Positions 58,215-64,000 of a stretch of DNA of 64,000 nt are shown here, piece by piece. Position 1 is the stretch's first letter. Each line of letters starts with the position of its first letter. A program made the position numbers and the translations under genes. The DNA comes from Pseudomonas putida (lineage in GTDB: Bacteria; Pseudomonadota; Gammaproteobacteria; Pseudomonadales; Pseudomonadaceae), in contig NZ_CP026115.2 in NCBI RefSeq assembly GCF_009883635.2, positions 4,712,001 through 4,776,000 of the forward strand, written 5' to 3'. The notes below the pieces were generated by a model. It did not search any database and was not told the DNA's origin. It saw only the letters and a list, made by a program, of their open reading frames with translations.

Positions 58215-59369
58215 ATGATCAATGATTCCAAGCTGCTGCGTGCCGCCTTGATTTTCATTGCCTGTACTTCATTCATCGTCTGTGGCGTGCAACCCATTTT
58301 CATGGGTTTGGTCACCGAGCAACTGAGCCTGTCGCTCGACCAGCAAGGCTGGGTGGTGTCGGTCGAGATGATCGGCATGACTGTGGGCACCTTGCTGTGC
58401 CCGATCCTGATGAAGCGCCACGGTGGGCGCAGCCTGTGCCTGTCGGTCGGCGCGCTGTGCGTGGCCCTGAGCGTCGCCACCGCTTTCGCCAGCACCAATA
58501 CGGTGTTGCTCAGCGTGCGCCTGGCGGCCGGCACCTGCGCCGGGCTGGTGTATGCCTATGCAGTGTCGACGTTGGGCCGTCTGCCCAACCAGGACCGTTC
58601 GTTCGGGCTGATGCTGTTGCTGCAGACGCCTGAGTACTCGCTGTTTTCCGCAGCCTTGCCGTTGCTTGCCGCGCAGAGCGGGACGGTGACCGCCTTGTGC
58701 GCGTTCGGTCTGTGGTACCTGCTGATCTGTGGCGCCAGCCTGGTGCTGCCGCGTCGCCCGGCAGTGTCGCTGGCAAGCGGCGAAGGTTCGCCCGCCCAGG
58801 GTGGTTCGGCGCGCACGGGGCGCACGGCACTGGTGGGCATGCTGTTCATGCAGATCGCCATCTATTGCGTGTGGGGCTTCATCGATCAGTTGGCGCGTGA
58901 CCAGGGCATAGACGCTGTCGATATCGGCTGGGCGTTCGGCCTGTCGGCCATCGGCGGCCTGCCAGGAGCCGGGCTGCCAAGCCTGCTGGGGGCGCGGGTC
59001 AACCGTCAGCTGATGATCGCCGTGGGGCTGGTGGCGGTGTTCATTTCCATTGCCATGCTCACCGGCCACACCCGCACGCCGATGCAGCTGTTTGTCGCGC
59101 TGCTGCTGATCAACTTTGGCTGGGTGCTGTCGCTGTCGTACTACATGGCGCTCATTACCACCAATGACCCGACCGGCAAGCTCACGCCGCTGGTCAGCAT
59201 TACCCTGATGGGCGCTGCGGCGGTGACCCCGGCGCTGATCGCCCTGCTGGTGGAGGGCTCCAACCAGCAACTGATCTTCCTGCTGGGCACGGCGGCGTTG
59301 CTGGTTGCCTTCGCCGTGACCTGCCTGGGGGTGGGGACCCGGGCGGTCCGCAGCAAGGCAGCCATCTGA
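58215..59369 (+). CDS. MFS transporter
   Basis: 384 residues from the ATG at 58215 (GGAG upstream); an ATG at 58194 is in frame but less likely. About 12 membrane helices (LIFIACTSFIVCGVQPIFMG first, KHGGRSLCLSVGALCVAL-like loop later). No substrate signature is clear. Divergent from the amidohydrolase, so it probably imports the compound that enzyme deaminates. Confidence 0.85.
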   Translation: MINDSKLLRAALIFIACTSFIVCGVQPIFMGLVTEQLSLSLDQQGWVVSVEMIGMTVGTLLCPILMKRHGGRSLCLSVGALCVALSVATAFASTNTVLLSVRLAAGTCAGLVYAYAVSTLGRLPNQDRSFGLMLLLQTPEYSLFSAALPLLAAQSGTVTALCAFGLWYLLICGASLVLPRRPAVSLASGEGSPAQGGSARTGRTALVGMLFMQIAIYCVWGFIDQLARDQGIDAVDIGWAFGLSAIGGLPGAGLPSLLGARVNRQLMIAVGLVAVFISIAMLTGHTRTPMQLFVALLLINFGWVLSLSYYMALITTNDPTGKLTPLVSITLMGAAAVTPALIALLVEGSNQQLIFLLGTAALLVAFAVTCLGVGTRAVRSKAAI

Positions 59370-59477
59370 ACCATCACGCACCGGTAATGGTCATTCAATC
59401 GACACATTACCCCCCTACAGTCGGGACAGGAGCCTTGCACGGCTCCTGACCGATCAACCGAATGGGATCGCGCGCGC

Positions 59478-59867
59478 ATGAAGGCAATGGACACGGCTAC
59501 AGCCAGACGCAAGGGCATCAAGCTTCGCGCCACGGTGATCTACCGCAAGGATGGCGAGGTGCTGTTCGTACGCAAGCGCAACGCCAAATGGAACCTGCCT
59601 GGCGGCACGGTGGAACACGATGAAACGCCGTTGCAGGCGGCGCATCGGGAGATGGTCGAAGAGACCGGCCTGGCCTTCGACGAGTTGCGCTACATCGCCG
59701 AGTTCAGGGAAGACAAGGTCATCCACTACCTGTTCGAGGCCCGAAAGAGCGCGTCCAAGCCGCGCCCCTGCAACGAAATCGAGGCCTGCCGCTGGATCAA
59801 GCCAAAGGCGGTATCGAAGCGTCGGGTGAGGCGCCCGATCAAGACCATTCTCAAGCGCTGCGCCTGA
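59478..59867 (+). CDS. Nudix hydrolase
   Basis: 129 residues. The Nudix box is complete: G43-x5-E49-x7-R57-E58-x-x-E61-E62-x-G64 (GGTVEHDETPLQAAHREMVE then ETGL). Substrate is not predictable; small Nudix proteins clean damaged nucleotides or cofactors. The C-terminus is strongly basic (PKAVSKRRVRRPIKTILKRC). A bidirectional terminator follows. Confidence 0.92.
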   Translation: MKAMDTATARRKGIKLRATVIYRKDGEVLFVRKRNAKWNLPGGTVEHDETPLQAAHREMVEETGLAFDELRYIAEFREDKVIHYLFEARKSASKPRPCNEIEACRWIKPKAVSKRRVRRPIKTILKRCA

Positions 59868-59885
59868 GCTGACGCACGCGCAACA

Positions 59886-59913
59886 ACGCCCCGCGCTGAC
59901 GGGGCGTTTGCTT
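59886..59913. terminator. Bidirectional terminator
   Basis: ACGCCCCG and CGGGGCGT pair perfectly around CGCTGA, followed by TTGCTTTTTT on the plus strand. It lies between convergent genes. Confidence 0.75.
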
Positions 59914-59915
59914 TT

Positions 59916-60101
59916 TTACTGCAGCGTCGGTGGTTTGGCCGCCTCAGGCAATGCAGCCACCACCGCTTCTATCCGCGAAATTTTCTGCCCCAGCCGTTCA
60001 GCTTCCTGGTGCTTGCCCTCGGCTTTCAAGCGATCCCGCTCTCGGCGCAGGTTGAGTAGATTCTTCTGCAAGGCCAGGCCAGATTTATTGTATTGATCCA
60101 T
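59916..60101 (-). CDS. Small coiled-coil protein
   Basis: 61 residues, nearly all helical and charged (LALQKNLLNLRRERDRLKAE, AERLGQKISRIEAVVAALPE). No family is recognised. A GAGAG ribosome site and the shared terminator support it. Confidence 0.6.
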   Translation of the reverse strand: MDQYNKSGLALQKNLLNLRRERDRLKAEGKHQEAERLGQKISRIEAVVAALPEAAKPPTLQ

Positions 60102-60446
60102 GTTTCTCTCGTGCCATTGGCATCCGTGCCGTTGTAGGAAAAATGGACCGTAGCAGCCACAAAATCCTGCGGAAACTGAGGTTTCATACAGGAAAATCCC
60201 GGAATCATGATTTTTCTTACATGGCCTGGAAGAAATCTCCTACAAATCCGCTGGCAACCTGTTTCAAGTCATTTAAATCAGATGTCCACCGGATGCCCGA
60301 ATTTGTCGGGTGTTGCGGCAAAATTCGAGTTTCAGGTGCAGGTGCATGGCGGCGACGCGACTGAGCCTTGGCTGAAATGTTATGTAGTAATTGTCAGGCC
60401 TACGACCGCTGTCCAGGCTGTGCGGCAGAGCGCTGTTGCGCCACTC
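60102..60446. other. Intergenic segment without a supported gene
   Basis: 345 bases between the coiled-coil gene and the AraC-type gene, AT-richer than its surroundings. Short frames here lack ribosome sites and family resemblance. No clear promoter, hairpin or repeat is seen. Confidence 0.5.
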
Positions 60447-61220
60447 CTACTTGAAGAACTGGCTCGGCGTGATGCCGAACTGGCGCTTGAACATGCTGGC
60501 AAAGGCGCTGGGGCTGTCATAACCCAGCGTGCCCGCCACATCGATGATGCGCTCGCCCAGGGCGATGCGCTCCAGCGCCTGCATCAGCCGCGCCTGCTGG
60601 CGCCACTGGCCGAAGGTCATGCCGGTTTCCTTGCGGAACAGGCGCTGGATGGTCTTCTCGTCGATGCCCAGGTAGGCGCCCCAGTCGGCCACTGTCGAGG
60701 TGTCGTGGGGCCGCTCGTGCAGGGCCGAGCAGATGGCCCGCAGGCGTTTGTCGCTGGGGTGCAGCAGTTTCAGCGGCAGGGTCGGCAGCACGCAGATCTC
60801 GTCGAGGATCAGGCGCATGATCCGCGCTTCACGCGAGTCCTCGACAAATGGCCCTGCGAAGTCGACCGAGGCCTTGATCAGTTCACTGAGCAGCGGCGAG
60901 ATGCTGATGGCCTTGCTTTCCAGCGGCAGCCCGCACGCAGCATCGGGGCGCACGAACACGCTGCGCATCTTCACGTCACCGACGCAGCGAATGGCATGCA
61001 CCTGCCCGCAGGGCATCCAGATGCCGCGGCTGGGTGGCACGGTCCAGCGCTCGGCCTCGGACTCCACCAGCATCAGGCCCTTGATGGCGTAGATCAGCTG
61101 GTGCTTGGCATGCGAGTGGGGGGCGATGTGCCAGTCCGACGGGTAGTCGGTTGCCCGGCTACCCACCTCCCAGGTCCAGTCATCGACCTCCGTCAGCAGT
61201 TCGTGCTGGGGTTTGACCAT
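60447..61220 (-). CDS. AraC-family transcriptional regulator
   Basis: 257 residues from the ATG at 61220 (GGACGAGAG upstream); an ATG at 61253, next to the MFS stop, is the alternative. An N-terminal cupin domain (about 1-110, HSHAKHQLIYAIKGLMLVES) is followed by two C-terminal HTHs (WGAYLGIDEKTIQRLFRKET and IIDVAGTLGYDSPSAFASMF). It probably controls the efflux gene directly upstream on the same strand. Confidence 0.9.
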   Translation of the reverse strand: MVKPQHELLTEVDDWTWEVGSRATDYPSDWHIAPHSHAKHQLIYAIKGLMLVESEAERWTVPPSRGIWMPCGQVHAIRCVGDVKMRSVFVRPDAACGLPLESKAISISPLLSELIKASVDFAGPFVEDSREARIMRLILDEICVLPTLPLKLLHPSDKRLRAICSALHERPHDTSTVADWGAYLGIDEKTIQRLFRKETGMTFGQWRQQARLMQALERIALGERIIDVAGTLGYDSPSAFASMFKRQFGITPSQFFK

Positions 61221-61254
61221 GCTGCTCTCGTCCAGTCCAACAAACGCAGCCATC

Positions 61255-62490
61255 TTAGCAGCAGCGGGTAGGCCGCGCCTTCGAACGGGTGGCCGGCAGC
61301 AGAGCGGTGGCAAGGCCCAGCAGCGGCAGGAACGAGATCACCTGGTACACCCACTCGATGCCATGCAGGTCGGCCAGTTCGCCGAGGCCCGCAGCACCGA
61401 TGCCGCTGATGCCGAACATCAGGCCGAACATCACCCCCGACACCATCCCGACGCGGCCAGGCACGGCTTCCTGGGCGTACACCACCAGCGCGGCGAAGGC
61501 CGACGACATCACCAGGCCGATGGCCACCGCCAGCACCGCGGTCCAGGCCAGGTTGGCGTAGGGCAGGGCGAGGGCGAACGGGGCAACGCCAAGGAACGAG
61601 ATCCAGATCACCGCCTTGCGCCCGATACGGTCACCGACCGGCCCGCCGGCGAAGGTGCCCAGGGCCACGGCGGCGAGGAACACGAACAGGTACAGCTGGC
61701 TTTGCTGCACGCTCAGGCCGAAGTGCTCGATCAGGTAGAAGGTGAAGTAGTTGGTGAATGATGCGATGTAGACGAACTTGGCGAACATCAGCACGGAGAT
61801 CACGCCCACGGCGCGCCACATGGCACCTTTCGAAAGACCGGGCGCCTGTTGCCCGGCCAGGCCCTTGAGCTGGGTCTGGCCGTGGCGGATGGTCCAGCCG
61901 GTAACGCGCAGCAGCACGAAGATGGCCAGGCCTGCCGCCAGCATGAACCAGGCGATGGCGGGCTGGCCATGGGGGATGACGATGGCGGCGGTCAGCAGCG
62001 GGCCGATCGCCGAACCGGTGTTGCCACCGACCTGGAAGGTCGACTGCGCGGTGCCGAAGCGCCCGCCGGAGGCCATGCGTGCGACCCGTGAGGCTTCGGG
62101 GTGGAAAGTCGCCGAACCGATACCCACCACGGCAGCGGCGAACAGCAGCATCTCGTAGCTGTTGGCGAAGGCGAGCAGGGCGATGCCGACCAGGGTGAAC
62201 AGCATGCCGGTGGGCAGCAGGTACGGCATGGGGCGCTTGTCGGTGTACATGCCGACCCAGGGTTGCAGCAGCGAGGCGGTGACCTGGTAGATCAGGGCGA
62301 TCCAGCCGATCTGGGCGAAACTCAGCGAGAAGTCGCTCTTGAGCATCGGGTAGATCGACGGCAGCACGGCCTGGATCAGGTCGTTGAGCAAGTGGGCGAA
62401 GGCGGCGGCACCGACGATGCGGACCAAAAAGCCCTGGGGTTGGTCGGTAGCTGTGGCAGGCGGGGCCAAGGAGGCGGCAGGAGTCGTCAT
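61255..62490 (-). CDS. Fsr-like MFS efflux transporter
   Basis: 411 residues from the ATG at 62490. Twelve membrane helices; AFAHLLNDLIQAVLPSIYPM, then FSLSFAQIGWIALIYQVTAS and FHPEASRVARMASGGRFGTA, are the signature of the fosmidomycin-resistance (Fsr) branch of MFS pumps. Substrate in this strain is unknown. The AraC-type gene 35 bases downstream is its likely regulator. Confidence 0.9.
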   Translation of the reverse strand: MTTPAASLAPPATATDQPQGFLVRIVGAAAFAHLLNDLIQAVLPSIYPMLKSDFSLSFAQIGWIALIYQVTASLLQPWVGMYTDKRPMPYLLPTGMLFTLVGIALLAFANSYEMLLFAAAVVGIGSATFHPEASRVARMASGGRFGTAQSTFQVGGNTGSAIGPLLTAAIVIPHGQPAIAWFMLAAGLAIFVLLRVTGWTIRHGQTQLKGLAGQQAPGLSKGAMWRAVGVISVLMFAKFVYIASFTNYFTFYLIEHFGLSVQQSQLYLFVFLAAVALGTFAGGPVGDRIGRKAVIWISFLGVAPFALALPYANLAWTAVLAVAIGLVMSSAFAALVVYAQEAVPGRVGMVSGVMFGLMFGISGIGAAGLGELADLHGIEWVYQVISFLPLLGLATALLPATRSKARPTRCC

Positions 62491-62759
62491 GGGCGAGGCT
62501 CTTTTTCGAGTGGTGGCAAGGCATTGCCCGACGGAGGTTATCCAGCCGGGCAATGCCTGTCTCACGCCGAACAGGCACTCACTGTCGCAATTCGGACATT
62601 TCGGGCTTTGGCTTGGACTGGCCTGCAGATTCCGACAACCAGCCAGGCAACCGGCTGTCCATACTGCTATGCCTAAACATGGCGCATTCACCCGTCCCTG
62701 GCCCCGGCGCCCCCGGGGCGGGTGTCTGGCACAGGTGCCGAGCAACTGGGAGGTGCCAT

Positions 62760-63047
62760 ATGCTTTTCATCATTCAATGGAGCATTGCCCCGGAAAACCG
62801 CAATGCCGTCATGGCCCGCTTCGCCGAGACCGGCGGCAAGCCGCCCGCCGAGCTGAAGGTCCATGGCCGTTGGCATGCGGTAGGCGAGCTGCAGGGTTTT
62901 GCCGTGGTCGAAAGCAATGACCTGCAGCCGGTATTGCATTGGACGATGGACTGGAGCGACCTGGCGCACATGCAGGTCAGCCCGGCGATGACCGATGCAG
63001 AGCTGGCTCCGATACTGGTGGCCGCAGTGAACAAGATGACCCGCTGA
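62760..63047 (+). CDS. DUF3303 family protein
   Basis: 95 residues from the ATG at 62760 (GGGAGG upstream). MLFIIQWSIAPENRNAVMAR and HGRWHAVGELQGFAVVESND match the DUF3303 family, small ferredoxin-like-fold proteins of unknown function. It is divergent from the Fsr gene, by about 270 bases. Confidence 0.85.
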   Translation: MLFIIQWSIAPENRNAVMARFAETGGKPPAELKVHGRWHAVGELQGFAVVESNDLQPVLHWTMDWSDLAHMQVSPAMTDAELAPILVAAVNKMTR

Positions 63048-63056
63048 GCAACGTCA

Positions 63057-63293
63057 TCAGGATGGCTGGGGTGTCGTGCCTTCTCTGGCCATCCACTTCA
63101 ACAGCGTGGCGATCGGTACGCGGCGATGCACTTCGTGACGCTGGGTATCGCCACCGTTGCCGTAACGTTCCCGATAACGGCTGACGATCAGTTCGCGCCC
63201 ATCCTCCGAGACGCGGGCTTCGAGTTCGTGCAACAGCACCGGCTGCTCGGTCCCGCACTCCACGCGGCGGAACAGTGACACCGCATCATTCAC
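63057..63293 (-). CDS. Small hypothetical protein downstream of MlaA
   Basis: 78 residues (NDAVSLFRRVECGTEQPVLL, then SRYRERYGNGGDTQRHEVHR). It overlaps the end of the MlaA-family gene by eight bases and is probably co-transcribed. No motif or signal peptide is seen. Confidence 0.65.
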   Translation of the reverse strand: MNDAVSLFRRVECGTEQPVLLHELEARVSEDGRELIVSRYRERYGNGGDTQRHEVHRRVPIATLLKWMAREGTTPQPS

Positions 63294-64000
63294 TGGCAGG
63301 CCCTCCCTGGCACTGGTCCGGGCGCTTGCCTGGCGCGCCGAGCTGACCCTCGACCACCCGGTTGGCGCGCTGTTGCGCGGTGAAATCGCGCACGGCCAGG
63401 TAGTAATCCGGCTGAGTGCGCAGTTTGTCGGTCAGCGGTAACGCCTGCGCTCGACCATCCACCATGCCACCGGCCAGGGCCACGGTACCCAGGGTCTCGA
63501 CCGTATTGCTGTTGTCGCCGAACGGGTTCACCGCCAGGCTCACTACCCGGCCAGTTGCATCGCGCAGGTTGTGCGAGCCCAGCAGCGGCAACTCGACGAT
63601 CGGGCCATCGGCGATGTTCCACACTGCAAAGGTCTGGCCGAAGTCCGACTCATGGCGGGCAAGCCCCATCTTGCCGGAAACATCGATCAGGCCGGCCACG
63701 CCGAGGGTGGTGTTGAAGATGAAGCGGCTCAGGCTGGTCATCGCCCGCTCGCCGTTGCCTTGCAGCAGGTCGTTGGCGAACACCTTTGGCTCACCGAAGT
63801 TGGCGGCGAAGTTGTGTACGCCTTGCTGGGCGAAGTTCGGCAAGGCGGTATAGCCGCGGGCGACCGGCGCCAGCAGGTAATCGTCGACGCTGCGGTTGAA
63901 GGCGAACACGGCGCGGTTGGCAGGTTCGGCCGGGTCGCTGAGTTGGTAGGCGACCGGTCCACAGGCAGTGGCTGGCGGGCGCTGGCTGCAGCCGCTGGCG
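63286..64000 (-). CDS. mlaA: MlaA (VacJ) family lipoprotein, start outside window
   Basis: About 238 residues are visible. A lipobox-like ASGC is at the window edge, followed by PANRAVFAFNRSVDDYLLAP, FGEPKVFANDLLQGNGERAM and SRFIFNTTLGVAGLIDVSGK, then GLARHESDFGQTFAVWNIAD. This is the MlaA family, which removes mislocalised phospholipids from the outer membrane with the Mla ABC system. The signal peptide lies beyond the edge. Confidence 0.92.
   Translation of the reverse strand, partial: ASGCSQRPPATACGPVAYQLSDPAEPANRAVFAFNRSVDDYLLAPVARGYTALPNFAQQGVHNFAANFGEPKVFANDLLQGNGERAMTSLSRFIFNTTLGVAGLIDVSGKMGLARHESDFGQTFAVWNIADGPIVELPLLGSHNLRDATGRVVSLAVNPFGDNSNTVETLGTVALAGGMVDGRAQALPLTDKLRTQPDYYLAVRDFTAQQRANRVVEGQLGAPGKRPDQCQGGPASE

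Noticed and set aside
60207..61271. 354-codon plus-strand frame
   Set aside because: Antisense to the AraC-family gene with its two HTH motifs; composition typical of a shadow frame.
1..64000. CRISPR arrays and rRNA genes
   Set aside because: No regularly spaced direct repeats and no rRNA-like segments were seen on reading the window.

Overview
The window reads as chromosomal DNA of a Pseudomonas, most likely the P. putida group. It is GC-rich and carries OprD porin, MHS-type MFS, LysR and LysE genes, a RAYT transposase beside a perfect REP-like inverted pair, and P. putida-style metabolic genes. Identity is inferred from gene content only.

Positions 1 to about 39,460 are most of a lambdoid siphovirus prophage; its left end lies outside the window. 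A CI-type repressor (minus strand, cut by the window edge) faces a Cro-like gene across two palindromic operators. A tightly overlapping early operon follows: replication protein O, DnaC-like loader, YbcO-type DUF1364 protein, VRR-NUC nuclease, tyrosine recombinase and small proteins. Next come a terminator/promoter segment with a tRNA-like gene, a holin, an Acb2/Tad1-family anti-defence candidate and an HNH nuclease. The head module is HK97-like: terminase, portal, ClpP-like protease, capsid and connectors. The tail is lambda-like: tube, G/GT chaperones with a lambda-type GGGAAAG -1 frameshift site, tape measure, M, L, K, I and J. A 3-kb island of alternating-strand accessory genes splits K from I, and a KilA-N gene sits before J. 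Distal tail genes, an endolysin candidate, nested Rz/Rz1 spanins, a HEPN-like gene, a three-gene cluster behind a near-consensus LexA box, and a DUF4145 gene complete the prophage. The right end is marked by the 3' half of a tRNA-Ser(UGA) gene (39400-39460), interpreted as attR.

From 39.5 to 49.6 kb is host DNA. A LysE exporter is followed by an eight-gene minus-strand catabolic cluster: MHS transporter, class II aldolase-like protein, GhrA-like reductase, M20 amidohydrolase, second MHS transporter, OprD porin, RidA-like and RraA-like proteins. A divergent LysR regulator faces it, with two identical ATTAG-N8-CTAAT palindromes between. Its substrate is unknown; a carbamoyl or ureido compound is an inference from the M20 enzyme.

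From 49.6 to 50.5 kb is a gene graveyard: permease, ornithine cyclodeaminase and CtlX remnants fused and frameshifted. From 50.6 to 53.7 kb is a four-gene cassette (muramidase, lipoprotein, amphipathic protein, membrane protein) of unknown function. The remainder holds lipoproteins, a LysR, the RAYT/REP locus, a cytosine-deaminase-like amidohydrolase divergent from an MFS gene, a Nudix hydrolase, an AraC regulator beside an Fsr-like efflux pump, a DUF3303 protein, and the 3' part of an MlaA-family lipoprotein gene running off the right edge.
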